This document shows positions 35,001-50,000 of a stretch of 64,000 nucleotides of DNA, one piece after another. Origin of the DNA: Bolinopsis microptera (taxonomy: Eukaryota; Ctenophora; Tentaculata; Lobata; Bolinopsidae); contig NC_087081.1 of assembly GCF_026151205.1 (NCBI RefSeq), positions 16,418,837 through 16,482,836 of the forward strand, written 5' to 3'. Each line of letters opens with the position of its first letter. Position 1 is the stretch's first letter. The position numbers were made by a program, and so were the translations under genes. The notes under the pieces are model-generated. The model saw nothing but the letters and a program-made list of their open reading frames with translations. It had not been told where the DNA came from and made no database searches.

Positions 35001-38000
35001 TTTCGTCTAGAAAAGGTGGGTCATAAAAACGACCCTATCGTCCCTAATGGGTTAATCGTTAACACTCCTCAACAAGACAAAGCCAGCCGTTAAGTTAATC
35101 GCTTATTATCATGCATAGTGCATACCCATCTAATCACTCGAGACTTCACAATACTACAACGCGTGGTATTCAGTGCCGATTTTTCTGTAATTCCATGCGT
35201 TCATGAATGTGATTGACACCGTCAGGTTTTTTTACACAGAATTTGCGCCGCGCGTTACATAAACGTCACTGACTTGCCGCCATTTTACCTCACGTGACAC
35301 TTTATCACGGAGCTACATGTGGCCTAAAATTTGATTACGAACATTCTCATGAATGCCAGTACATATAATATCCTCAATGCTAAGGATCAGTACAATATAA
35401 TATATTGTCGGACGGGTCACGCATCTTCGAGAGTCGGGTACTCGTGTATTATTTTGTTATAGTACGTGACAATACGTCTTGTAGACTGAATTATCAATTA
35501 ACCTACAGACAGACAGATTGTTAAATATTCTCATATTCTGCAACATGATATCCAGAAATAGTTCCGGCGTGTACTTACATCAAAATCCGTCATCTCGATT
35601 TCGGTATTGCTGGGTTTGACGCTGATACGCCAGCCCGTAGTATTGCACGGTTCGAGGAACTCCACGAAGGAAGTGTTGGTGAAAACCTTCACCCCCAGAA
35701 CAAGTGCAATCTTCATGAGGATGAGCTGCAGCCGTCTGATACCTGGTTGCAAGGATGTTAGTATTCTTTCTAAGGAGTTCAGTAATGAGTTATAATGAGT
35801 TAAATGAGTTATAATGAGTTATCTAACTTAAACTCCCTTACACTACATTCCCCTAAAGTCTAAACCTATTTATAGGTTCAATCATTGCCCACCCTAAGTG
35901 TACATTAGCGTTATACAGTGAGACTTAAGTGCAATATGATTATTATACTATTTCCAGTCCTGATAACGTGAAATATGGATTTAATAGTGCAGTGTAATAT
36001 GAAGCCTAACAACACAATATATATATAGAATAAAATCCTACATTCTACCTCTTCCTGCAGGGACAAGTTTTGGGTACTAGTAAATAGTTGATCATTTGGG
36101 TTACATTTAAGGTAAGTATCTGCTGCAGTATGATGGATTCTGGATAAATCAGGCATTTGTTGGTTAAATGATTGAAATTTTCGTAGCAATGACAACAATT
36201 CAAATTAGATTTTAATGGTTTAACAAAAAAGCGGACATTTAAAATAATAATATCTGACAGTGTTAACATTAAAATCGAGTTAATAATAAGTACTCGCTCA
36301 AAATCATAGTGTGTAAAATCTGCAAGTTTTTACAGCATATTAATAATATAATCACGGATATTCCATAGTCACTTTCAATCACTAAATTGTCTGCTCAGTA
36401 TTCCTTAACTGATATGTCTTTCGTTCTTTCCCTCTCACTCACTACCAACGTTGTGTCTAGCTAGGGTCTAAGCTGCTGAGGAATCTTAACCTCAACATTA
36501 AGGTATTATATCTGGTCACCACTGAAGAGAATCTACAGCTCTTTAAATAGGGCAACGTCTTCTGATGTTCTTCAAATGGTTCTTCTTAAGAGGCTGGATG
36601 TTGGAATGGAGTGTCTTCTTAGGGAAAATCAGTGTGGGTTCAGACGGAACCGCTCATGTATTGAGCATGTATCTACAAGGCTGCTGTTATTACTATTCTG
36701 TTATATGGAGCTGAAGTCTGGAACACAAAGAAGCAGATGAAACGGTTCGAGGTCTTCCATCTGACCTCGCTGAGAAGAATCTTGAAGATAAAGTGGTTCT
36801 TCCATGTCTCCAATAAAGAAGTCTTCAGGCGTGCTGGAATTAAGTCTATTGAAACTTTCATCGGTTCGGCTAGACTAAGGAGGTACGGACACGTTGTCAG
36901 AATGCCAGAGACACGGTTTTCCAATTTTTACTGGATTGGAAACCAGAAAGAGACTGGGAGGATGACCCCCACAAGGACCAGGATGCGGCTGACTTTACAG
37001 GTGTCGATAACATCAGCAGAGACGCAGTAAAACAGTTAGCTCTAAAACGAGTGGAATGGAGGAAGATGAATCACCGTATCAAAGAGATGTGTGTGTGATG
37101 CAGGCCACTCCAACGACTAGGAGGAGACCTCTTCGTGTAGCATGTATCATGTGTGTAGCTCTTCAAATCTAGTCTGAATAAGGATCCCCTGGATACTATT
37201 GTAACACTGGTTACCATAGTAACACCATTGTAACACTGGTTTGTATCAAGAAAATGAAACTCGTTTAAATTTCAACAGCCCTAGTATGAAGCTCCTGAGT
37301 CTGTTCATCCTGCAGATGTAAAGCAGCGGGTTAATGACAGAGTTCAGCTCAATAGCACCTGTGTGTATGAGGAACATGAGCAGCAGGAAGTTCTGGTGGG
37401 AAACCATACGCTGCAGACATATCAGATAGCAATCAGTAAACTGTTCCACACTACTCAACACTATTACCAGTCCGAACGGAATGTTCAGCACTAGGCATAC
37501 TCCTCCGATTATGAGGATGGTGAAGGAGGCAGATCTGGATACTGTGTCAGCAGCTTTTAACCCGTCACTACATTGAGACGACTGCCGTTGGTCTACCGAG
37601 GAACTCTTGTTGACACTGAACTGTCGGAGGGATATGTTGCACACTGATGTGCTTGCTTTGGAGTTCTCGTTGGAGTTGGCACGGAAGACAGTGTTACGCC
37701 TCCTGTTGATGAGGCAGAGGAAGGACCAGGACAGGATTGAGGAGACGGTAATGACCAGAATGGGGACAACAGTCTCGATCACTACAAACACCATGTGAGC
37801 GACATGGTACTGCACACTGTTCACATCCAGGATCTCCTCCAGGAACCACCCACAGGACACTATCTGAGGCCAGTAGTGGGCAGCTTCTCCATACCAGTAC
37901 GGGAAGGTCTCCTGAACCAGCAGGACAAACAGGTAGATTCCACAAGGAGCAAGATACCAGGCCTTCTGTTGAGGGAAGAGAGGGTAGAGGAGGGAGTTGG

Positions 38001-41000
38001 TCCGGGCTACACTCAACACAGCTATCAGGAAGAGAGAGTACCGGGACACCGTGTACCACACAAATACCCACATGTTACACAGAATATCCGCCCCGAAGAA
38101 GTGCGGGCTCCCGTACGAGATGGCAGAGACCGCCACCGGTAGCACAGCCAGGCAGATGATGAGGTCGGTGATGTTGATGAGCTTGAAGAGGATGTTGCTG
38201 ATGTGGCATTTGTTCTGGTTCCCAAACAGGAAGTAGCTGAGAGAGAGCAGGTTAGCTGTGGATCCGACCAAGCAGCACGCTAGAGAGAGTAGTCCAACAA
38301 ATAGCAGCTGTTCTGGAGTCATTGACATCTTGATGAGCTGGGTGGACAGGGTTTTTTAAAGTTTTATTATTAAAGTAGTAGTAGTAGTAGTAGTATATTA
38401 TTAGAATAGACATTTACAATTAATACAAAAGATGGACTCTGTTTCTTGTTACGACACAGTAAGTGTTATTTTAGAATTATAAAAGTAGCCGAAGAAGATG
38501 GAAAATATTCTTTCGGGTAATATAATAGCCAAAAATGTTTAATAAAATAACAAAGCGATAGTTAATTGAGAGTAAAATTTAAGCAAAAATTACAATTACT
38601 AACAAAAACAGAGCCTATGAAACTGCATGTCTAGGTTTTTTCTATTATGTCGAGGGGGAAAAGGTGCAGGAGACCTACTCCACGATGGCATCTGATACAA
38701 TACAATATTTAAACGAGAGAGAAATGATAATACCAGTAAGTTAAATAGTACCTTGGTGGGTTTGCAAAATATGAAAGTTATAATTTCTGGGCTTAGAAGA
38801 TTACCAACATAATTTGTATTATGTTTTTTCCTAATAAAAACAGAGAGAGCAACGAAATTATATTACAAGCAAGTTAAATAGTACCTTGGTGGGTTTGCAA
38901 AATATCAAAGTTATAATTAGAAGATTACTAACACAATTTAACAGTTCTAATTTGACAGTCTATTCCTAAAATGTAATGCATCAAAGCGTTCAAACAGTCA
39001 CAGAAGCGCATCGATACGGAAATATCAAAGATTTCTGTAAAAATAGAAAGCATACATAATGACGTGTCCATTGCATATTGCATAATCATTGTACGCCCAA
39101 ACATCCTTCACTCAAAACAAAGAAATGATAAAATGGTACATATCATAAAGGTATATTAATATTAGCCGCGCAGTACCGATCACAAAAAGCAATCACTGAA
39201 ATGACAGAGAAAGAGAGAAAAATACCATTTCTTTGATAATGTCTGAGCTAATGTACGGGTTCCAGAGGTATCAATATAATCAGCGGAATGCCATTCCGTG
39301 ACATTCCGTACCAGTCCGCTGCTGTTGTTCATGTTGGAAAATGAACACTTCAATCTTTTAAATCCTCGTGTGCATAGTCCCATTAATCTCAAAGGGCCAG
39401 AAATTAACGAACATAAAGCCACAGGTGTATATCTGAAAAAACTGGCAAGCTGAGTGAAATAACGCTCTTTAAAAATCACGCAGCCTTTAACAAATGCTTG
39501 CAGGTTTGCAGGTTTGCAGGTTTCAATGTCTAGACGGGTACTCTTAGACATAAGTATAGTGTCACATATAGAATGTCACACAGTCGCTAGACATAGCAGA
39601 GCACCTGTCTCAAATAGACAGACAACCAGCTACGGTTTGATCGTTATCGTGGTTATGTCATTCCTTATTTCAAATATCTAAATAGTTTCAATATCATTAA
39701 AGTTGAAATTGCAGCAACAACGTCAGGGAAGACAAGATTTAGGAAATATTGAACGAACAATTTTTGACCGTTGTTAATTGTTATGGTTGTTATTGAACGA
39801 ATATAAAATTCTTCCGTAATGATCCTTTTTCAATACCATGTCAGATAAGATGGTATGAAGCATATCATTAGGGCTTGCTTAGAAATTAAAGCAAATGTAT
39901 TCTATTCGCTGAAAGAAATGTAGCAACCTGGGTTTGTTCTACTAAAGTATTCAGTAAGTTTGCCATTCAGAAATAGGACCTGTGGGGCTTACAATTTCGC
40001 GCTTTGTTGGTGGTATACTTATACTTGTGTCAGTTTCATATGCACGGTACACGAGCACAATATTTCATGTTCATTTTAAACACCTTCATCACCTAGATGA
40101 AAAATGACTAAAAATTTAACATGAGAAACGGTTGCAAGTATAAGAGCAAGAAGTTTAAGAAGTGACTCCAAGAGCAAGCGTGGGATGATTGCTGGGAAAA
40201 CAGTGACAGAATAGTTAACGGGAATAACGTTTAAGAGTGACAACAAGACCAGACGTTCGATAATGTGGGAAAAATAGATACAAGGTATCAAGGCATTTAC
40301 AGGCATTTACATTTAGTCCGATGAACAACTAAATTGCTCAACAAATTGTAAGATATATTTTATTTTTTCTGTAAAAAATGTTTAATTTGTTATCAATTTT
40401 TCTGTATTTCAGTAAGAGTTTTTGAAGTGGGTATAAGCAACATGTTTTTAACTATTTTATTTAAACTATCCATTTTAATGCAATCGCATTAAGTGTTCAA
40501 AAATCAAAGAACCGATAAATTGTCATTTGACAGAAATGAGAAATCGCACCTCAGACGAATTTGTCACATTATAAGAGTTTGACATATTAATATTATTGCT
40601 CTTACCTTCGGAGAAATATTTATGTTCGACATAATTCCGGTGGTCACCTAAATGTTTTGGAAACGAAAATATGGGAATTTTTTCCGAAAAATACCGGCAG
40701 AGACTTGAGGCATTAAATTTGATGTCATTGCAACGGAGGAAAGAACGAACATTATCCACGTCACGTGGAAATTGCTCCACGGCAAGTGCCCAAATGATGT
40801 CGACATCCAGTTTTCGAGACACTCCGGCATGGCCAAAAGTCACTTATCCCCACTCTGAAGAAATCTAGTAGTTAGCGCCACCAAACGATCTATGACAATT
40901 TGATTGGAGTTATCGAACGTCGATTGTGGAACTTAATCCAACCAAACATGCATACTATCGAAGACCTCCTGCACTTTAAAGAAATGCTTACGACGTTTGT

Positions 41001-44000
41001 GAAATCATTCCCGGATGAGCCTCCAGTGGCAGGATACAGCTGTCGAAATGGAAACTCGTTACTGGATTAAAGTTAGCGACGGCAGCGACCTCGCTGTCCG
41101 GGTGGTCAGCAATTCTGATGACCCGATTCTATGAAGTACACCAAAGTAACCAAAGTAAGTAACCACCAAATTTAATCATGGTATTTGGGGATTTTTTCAA
41201 TTAAATTTAAATATCTTCTCTGATCAGCTGTCTCATCTTGTAAACAATTTCTCCGGAGCCTTTGAAAGTTAGCGTCAACTTAACTTATAATCCTCCAGAG
41301 GGTATAGGAGACCGACAGTGTTTGTTATCTTCCACTAATCCCGAAATTTCACCGCTGTGACCAATAAAGTAGTGACAGAGCTTGCTTATTTTTAATGGAA
41401 CGTGACCAAAATCATTTTAAAAGCAATTCATGATCGAATACTAGTAGTGCTCATTAATTGTTTGATGAATCATATTAATAACTTACTATATTGATAAATT
41501 GATAATAAATTGATTAAAAGTCATAATTAAGAAAAATCCGTGAAAAAATAATTTGAGGAAAATAATGATGGTGACCTAAATTTTGGCAGTCATAATATGG
41601 TGCTGTTTTTTTTCAAAAAACAACCAACTTTCGTACCATTTAAATATGTCTCGTAAGGTAGATTCACTTGCAAGTGAGAAAGCGCAAAAAACCTGAAAAA
41701 TATATATATATATATATTTTTCAGGTTTTTTGCGCTTTCTCATATATAAGCGAATTAGTCGCGCAAAACTTACCGAGTTGCAGGAGAGATTTAATATGAA
41801 TTTTGACCTGTCAGTTGTCACCTGTCCCAAAATAAATATAGAAAGAAACTAAACGTGGAGAATTTGCACGTGGAGAATTTGCTACGATTGAGTGGAGGGA
41901 GGTAGAGGTAGAGGGAGACTAACGTTTAAGCTAAATAGTAAATATTATAAAACAAAGTGTTGACAGATGCAATTTGAGAAAGTGAGCTTAAAAGCCTGCA
42001 AATTGAAGTGACTGAAGATCGGGTGGAGGAAGACTAGAGTTTATTAAATATAGCACCAGATAGCAGTCTCCAGTTTATTTAATCTCATAAACTCTAGTCT
42101 ATATATATATATATATATCTATATGTATTATAAACCTTGGAAACGCGCGGAGCTCAACGACTAGTAGACATGGGAGTCAGAACTCGGAGGGTTTATTAGA
42201 TTTAGTATATAATTAATTTGACCAAAACCCATAATCATGGGTAGAGTGTACCGCTGCCAGTGTCTCTCTTTTCCAAACAAAAGGAAATGATATTAATTTG
42301 AGGAACAGTCCGCTAATGCAAATTGATACCGAGAATGAAATCGGTCGCTCGCTTTTTCAAATCAATAAGCTTTATTACAATTCGTAAGCCGTGATCGAAT
42401 GGAAAAAGCGAGCGACCGATTTCATTCTCGGTATCAATTTGCATTAGCGGACTGTTCCTCAAATTAATATCATTTCCTTTTGTTTGGAAAAGAGAGACAC
42501 TGGCAGCGGTACACTCTACCCATGATTATGGGTTTTGGTCAAATATCATCTCTTTTTGATTATAATGTCAGGATAATTTACACAGCTAGTCGAAACTTCA
42601 TTAACAAGGAGGTAATTTCGACGATTTCGAAATTCTGCCTTTGAAAACGTTTCCTTGTGTTTAGTTAGGTATTTCTGTCGATAACCGACTGAATATGGCA
42701 CTTTTTACTCATTCAAGTTGGCATTAAATTCATATATAATGCCATTTAAATATCGTGGAAAGCAGAATATATTCGAAATCACGAATGAGCAAATTTCTCA
42801 CCTTTCGCACGTGCAAACTTTGAGCGGACGTCGCGTGCGCATACAATATTGAATCACCGTAAATTTTTGCATAGTGGTATTTAATATATAGTTTGATAAG
42901 CATGCAAAGTTTCAGAAGATTTCAAAAAGAACTTGGATCACAGCGGGACTCCAAAGTTGATAAAAATCGTGAAAATCAAAATTTTTAGCGATTTTAGCGA
43001 TTTTAAATGAATTTGGGCGTGTCCCCACGTGTGCAACTTTTCGATTTTTAACTTTAAAACTAGCCTATAACACAATTTACACCTTTAAGAAGCAAAATTG
43101 AGCTCCACAACCCAAGGGATGGCCCAACACCAGAGAATACTAATTCACAACTTTTGTGTTTTTATAAAATTATTCTTCAAAAAAGCACTAACTTCAATAG
43201 CAAATATCTTTATGAAGGAGCAAGGTAGGAAACTATTCCGGTAGATTTTCGGAATGCTTGAACAATTATCTAAGATGAAAATGTCCTCAGATTTTGAATA
43301 AAATTACTCCTTAATAGTGTAAAATCGATTTAAAAAGTTGTTACTTTGTCAAAAGTCAAGTTTTAAAAACACTTAACTTGATGACGTCATCAAGTGATGA
43401 TGATGACGTTAAATTATTTTTCAATACAATGTAAACTAAAGCTTAAACAATTATCTTTAAAACCTGTGGTTCGAAATGACTGTATCGTTTATACTTTTGA
43501 ATCTACGGACACTTAAATGTAGGCTACAATTGACTGCAAAAAGCGTCTATACATACATATATATCTTCACGACAATCTGTTGTAAAACAGGGGTTCCAGA
43601 AAACCCACTTCCCGATACTCCTGAAACATGACATTTTTTTTACAGTCGATTTGGACAAGGTCTAGACGCCCTGCAAAGTTTCAGATCTCTAACTCAATTT
43701 TAACATGGTTTTTAAGGCACCTGAATATGGCGATTTTGGGTTTTTTACCTAATTTCGTATAACATGCTGGCGCGTATTTTGCGCAAATTTCTTAAAAACC
43801 TCCATACAACTATTTCTTATTCCTGTCATCTTCAACATTGAATTAGAATGTTTTGAACTTAAATGTACCTGCTGAACTACTTTCGATGAGTCTTAATACC
43901 TGGAAAACAATAAAGGGGATATAATCGTATAGGGGGTAAATAGTGTTGTGAATATAAGGGCGACGGTAATGCTTGCCAGCATTGTGATTAAATAGTGCTA

Positions 44001-47000
44001 TTATTAAATACCTCCCAAGTTATAAATATCTCCGGGATTTCGACGCGGGATCATATTATCACTCAGCCCGGCCCGCTGTTAGATAAACATCTCAAGGTGA
44101 TATCATCCCGCCCCGGAAATTTGTATAAACCCGGCCCGCTTTTTAGTCGTAACTGATGTTTATCATTCAATTCTCCGACTTACAATAATCAATGATACTG
44201 CTGATTAGAACTCGATAATAGTAGAACAGTTAGACGCGCGATCACGTGGGCGCGTCACGTGCGTACCACTTGCCACCAATAGCATACGCCGAGTCTATAC
44301 CACGTGACACGAAAGCGCACCACGTGATATGAAACATCGTAACCGTCCACTTCTTTTACACGCAAATTCCTGGGAACGTTGCCAAAGCAGCTAATTCTTG
44401 GAATTTCTCCAACGCGTGGCGTGAGAAGTTGGCGACTAGCCAGCTACCCTTGTCCGTGCCCTAAAAATAGTATTGTTTTGCTTGCTCTCCTTCCAGCTCT
44501 TGTTCCTGCTAACGTTCAAGCTATTGCTCCACTATGACAATTAAACTCGATTAAACTGTTTTCACCTGCTCTGACTATCACTAACAGTATCAATACAATT
44601 TTACATTTTGATATAGCTTGCTTTTCATCGTAAATATATTTTCTATTGCTTGTTTAACCGGTATAACTTCAATTGTGCTACTTAATCTTAATTTACTACT
44701 GTTAGTACGTTATCGTATCACTTGTTATCACCATCACAAATAGAAATGAAAATATTACTAAAATCAGACCCGTATTCCGAAATAAAAACTATTTTATCAC
44801 TCTCTTCTAAAGTATAAATCCCTTGTCGAAATCGCCGGAGATAATTATAATCCATAAACACTTCACGCTCAGGGCTAAATAAATGTAATCCCTCAGCTGG
44901 CGCTTCGGGATTACATATTAACACAAAACTCGTGCGCTGCGCGCACTCGTATGTGTTTATCAGATCATCCCGCTAGCGCGGGATGATCTGTTATATAAAC
45001 CCTTTGCGTGGCGGGTTTATGTTATTATAAAATTTGCTCTGTTTATCAAATGCTAGATTATTTATCAACATTCTAAGATTGTGTGTGTCTTAATAATCCT
45101 CTTTGTCTGTTAGACTGGCGTTTCTCTTGTATCAAATATCATGATCACTAAGGTTAAAATTAACTAATGAAATAACTTGAGGAGGCTAAAAATGTAAACA
45201 GAGGTGCAAGGGTAAACTAAAGCGAAAGTAAATCGTCATCAGGAACATGTATAGCTCGAAGGGTACAGAGGAGAAAGTTGAGTAAGGGTAAAATATTATC
45301 TGATTGGTGCAGGAAACAAGGTGGCAATGACGGATCAACATGAGGGCTAGGCACTAGCCACTGGGCAGAGTATTATTGCAGCACCAGATAGCAGTCTCCC
45401 CCAGATAGCAGTCTCCAGTCTCCACAGACCACCTCCAGTAATTGACCCTGTTTACACAGCTGCAAAGCAGAGGTCCGAAGAAGTATGGAGGAATCTGGAA
45501 CTGTCGTTTGACAGAGCTAGAGGCAGTTTAGATAGAGGGCTTAAAAGTGTCGTATAGTTAGTGAAGGCAAGCTTTGAGAGGTGCTCTTGTGATAACGCCT
45601 GTATAGTGAGCTGAGTAGATTAGCGTAATGAACAGTTGAAGGTAACCAGAGAGTTGGGTTGAAGTGGCTGGAGAGGGACCCCCGTTTGAGCTGTGCCACA
45701 TCATTTCCTCGATGTTTTGGATTTTGCCTGTTAATTTCAACGCACTCTCTCTTGGTCTCGCATCAATGAAATAACGGTGGATCTGTTTAACTAAATGACT
45801 CTGAAGTCTGACAAAACGTACCAATAAATGCAAATGCCATAGCTGTATGCTCATGATGAGAGGGGTATTAAGGTTTTGGTGAATGTCCAAGGGTCGACCG
45901 AGGGCAGGATTTGCGACTGAGGCCGAGGCCGAGGAAATTTAGCTTAAATGATAAAACCGAGGTCGAGGACAACCGATGAATTGTCCTCCTTAACGGAGGC
46001 CGAGGAAAAATCGCTATTCCTCGGTAAAACCGAGGCTGAGGCCGAGGACTCGGTCGACCCTTAAAATCTTCAAAATTTCGCCGAGGCCGAGGAATAGCAA
46101 CTTAATTTTTAACCGAGGCCAGAGGCAAACCGAGGAATTGTCCTCCTGACCGAGGCCAAGGAAAAATCGCTATTCCTCGGTAAAACTGAGGCCGAGGCCG
46201 AGGACTCGGTCGACCCTTGTGTATGTCCCCTTAAAGTTCACATGAGGGGACATGAGGCTTGATGTGCACATTGCCAGGTATACTGGGCCACCAAGCAACC
46301 AGGAGATACGTATTTTACGGCTTAGTGGCTCAGTTGGTTAATCCGGGCCTGGTATTGCTTGAGGTACCAGGTTCGATTCCCGACTCTGCCACTAGCCGTG
46401 GGGTGAGCGTCGTCGACGCTCAGCTAAGGATCCTGAGTGGTCTATGCAGCCCCCCGGTCCACTCAGCCAAATACTCGAGAAATCGGGTGTGAGGGTTAAA
46501 TGAGGAGCTGCCCATTGCAGCAAAGTCTCGGGCGAAGAAAGTATGGTACACACTACCTTAACCGTCACTGGCCTAATGTATAATTGAATCCTTCGGCTTC
46601 CTGTAATTGGCTGGTTACACACTTGTGTAACAATGTGGCTGTTGGAATGTCCGAAGTAAAATAAGAGTTGAGATAAAAAACAGTATGGATACATATTATG
46701 TATTACATAACCACTCGAACAGTCGACTTAGTCAAGGTTTTTAGTTATAAAGACTTCCTAAAACAATCCATTATAAGACTGATTTAATAAAAGAATCGGC
46801 GCGACTCTTGCAAGAATCGATCTTCTCTTCTAATTCTCAGCTTGTGCTAAAAATAAGAAATAATGAGTCAGGTGATTGGCTGGAGGGTTCTCGTTCCTGA
46901 TGTTATAAATACCAGCTGACATCTTATAGCATAGAAAACGGCGTCTCTGGTATATAGTGTATGCTAGTCAAGCTCTAGTCAGGTAACACGAACGGCAGGT

Positions 47001-50000
47001 AGAAATGAAACGAGTAAATCGGAAATGGAGAAATGATTAAATAGATAAGTAATACAAAGTGAACGTCAACAGATAAAAAGCAACTTAGTGCGCTCCAAAC
47101 GATACTCTTGATCAACATAAAGCTCTCAACTAACCTTTTTCCTGACCTATTTGGAATTTCTTCGCGTTTATTATATTACATAGTTTTCCCATTTAAATTT
47201 TAAACTGATTGCATTGAGTGACAGTAAATGACCTGATAGGCATAAAGGAGCTTATATCCGGTAAATTTTCATTTTGAAGGTGCCCTATGATTGGAGGAAC
47301 TGACGTTTCTTAAAACCTACCAACATCTGAACTAGGGTGGTGGGGGAGGGGCCGGGGGGGCTACTGGGGGGGGGGGGGGGTGGCGGGGTGGGGGGCTGGT
47401 GGGGGGCTACTGGGCTACTGGGGTGGGGGAGGGGCCGGCGCGGAGGGGCTACTGGATGGAATTAAATAGTTAAAGAAGTAAAGAGCAGCAATTATTTTTA
47501 AAATCTATTTCAATAACTAAGTTGACACAAGACATCTTCAAACGAAAACGTGCAAAAAAGTGTTCAAGCTTTCAAGGTTCATGAGTTTCAGACAAAAATC
47601 AAAATTTCGTGAACGGAGTTAGAGGAATGATCTAGAGATGCTCTACATGAACCTCAAAACCTCAAATATCCTATAAGCTTTTGCTTTTTTTAATGACCGT
47701 CCTACGGATAGGGATTAGCGGATGGTTAAGACATAGTACTTAGACAATAGACTATGAATCTGCATAACAAACTAAACATTGTGATAGTGAGCCTACTTCA
47801 GGTTTCATGAGAGTTTTGAGATGTTTACAGGACCAGCCTGCTCAGAAACTCCTTTTCTGGCAGCCATCCTATGGCCATCGGTATAATTGAGGACGACCTC
47901 ACAAAATATTTCAGGACGTCCTACAAGAAGATACTGGATTGGAACCCGATAAGTTACGTTTGCTCATGACTAATAGAGATAAATGGAGAGAAGCGCTGTT
48001 ACGAAATTCGTTCCAGACTTCATCTGGATCGACCTAGGCAGGCAGTATAACTATAAGTTACAGTTAAAGAGTTAAAGCTGCAAGTATACCGCTGTTTAAA
48101 ATGAGTTGGCGAGGTTGCTGTCTCTTTATATAACCGAGAAATCGACACCACAATAAATGGGACTGTTAAAACTTTAAACTGTTCAATCGAAAAGCTTGAT
48201 GAAGGAGCAAGAGATTCAACCAATTTTACAGTTTTAGGCACGATATTTCAATGGGGTGTCAATAATCTCCGTTCAAAATTTGCCATTAGTTTCAAAATCG
48301 ATAGATTGTTTAAAATTTGACTGATTTTTAGCACTTCTAATTGTAATGGTGTTCATTTGGCACAATAAGCATGACGTGATATAAATGGTTCATCGATAAC
48401 TATTTAGCAGAGTTTCAGTTCATGGATGCTGCCGTGGGAAATCATAAACATTAAATTCTTAAAACATTCTTAAAACCGTATCATAAGAACTCTTTAATTT
48501 TAACACATTCGAACTATTCAAAAATACATGTTCGCCGATTCAACGATACTAAAGATTCTATCAATGATAAAGAAATGCAGCGCTAATATATAACACTAGC
48601 ATAGAATAAAAGCACTAAAGAAGGAGATGCATTTGAAAATTGATAAAAGCCTTGAAAAACCCACTCACCCTGACACAAACAAATGATTTACAGAAATGAT
48701 ACGTCAAGCTGTGTTGTGACTTATATCTTGACCATCATATCTTGACAATCATGATAATATTATCATGTATTATGCAACGGCTTCTGATAGGTTGGTTATA
48801 GGGCAACTTTATAAATAATAAAATTTATAAAATTGCCCTATGTGTGAGTGAGTTGTTAACGGAGATAAGGTCTACATGGTAAGATTAAAAATAGTAATTA
48901 ATTTCATAGGAATGGAATTGGTATTTGATTGCAAGGGAAATCGAAAAAGCTAAAAAAGCGTAAAAAAGCTAAAAACTTTGGAAACAAAAGCAATAGAGGA
49001 GCTTCAGGATTGTTAATATCAAATCGAACAAATGACTCGATCGCTCTATTTCATAGCAAAAGTTAATCAGATGGTCACGTACAATATAAAACTTTTCATT
49101 AGCTTCAGTTGTTACGTTATCTGATCTAGGGTCACGTGGACAGCTGTACGTGTCAGGTGGACAGCCCAAACGAGTCAGGAAATAAGTTTTTAAAACATAT
49201 ATTTTACATAAACATATTATATATTTTACACGTTTAAATAAGAAGTGTTTTAAGGTCTCATTCATCTCCTTTTCAGTATTAAAAGCTATTGTCTGGCGAA
49301 TGCAATTAAACGAGCTGGCAATGCAATGAAACGTTGAGCAACATTTTATTTTGAACCCTCAACCTTTAAGATATCCCACGTACTCAACCCATACCCAGAG
49401 TCACGTGTTGGCAACTGTTCCAGTGCTGCTGACACAGAAACTAACTAAGTGCGTAGAGAAACGCAGATATCTCATTAGAGTTGATCTTGTTGTTGACACT
49501 GAGCTGTATGTTCTACCTTTTTACTGTTTTAGCCTTTTAGTTTTACCCTTAACCCACTAACCGATATATTATATTGTCATAATTTTAAATTTACTATAAT
49601 ATTATAATATCTTCCAATAAATTTTGTGGCGATTAAAATTAAAAAGTTGAATGATTCGAAGTTGGCTGAGGTTTAAACTCTTCTCTCATTTTAGTGTTGA
49701 TATTTTATCAGAATCTAGGACGCTATTAAGTGGAAGATTGTAGTTCCGCACAGAAGTTCAGGGATACTGATAACTCCATTTATATGAATTGAAAGCTTCC
49801 TCCATTATCAATCATACAATCGTGACGTCATACAATCGTGACGTCATACATCGTGACGTCATATAATATTCAGTAAAATCAATGCGGCTCTCCTGATCCT
49901 TGCTCTACTTCAAGCAATTGCATTACTCATGAATATAATCTCTTGAGTTTTACTGTGATCGCACTCTTCGATCTCAAATCATTAAACCTCAACAGCCGGA

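Noticed and set aside
37607-38236. Several plus and minus frames inside the GPCR
   Set aside because: Shadows of the seven-helix receptor frame.
39180-39551. 123-codon minus frame as a gene
   Set aside because: No recognisable domain, no clear promoter or splice context, AT-rich surroundings.
44718-45890. Short minus frames at 44718-44924 and 45558-45890
   Set aside because: No recognised similarity; one lies in a region of inverted GC motifs. Could be relics, but no support.
46316-46400. Functional tRNA gene
   Set aside because: Acceptor and T stems pair poorly and a SINE body follows.
49824-49862. Triple TGACGTCA as an enhancer
   Set aside because: It is a simple three-unit tandem repeat with no other supporting motifs; listed only as part of a repeat stretch.
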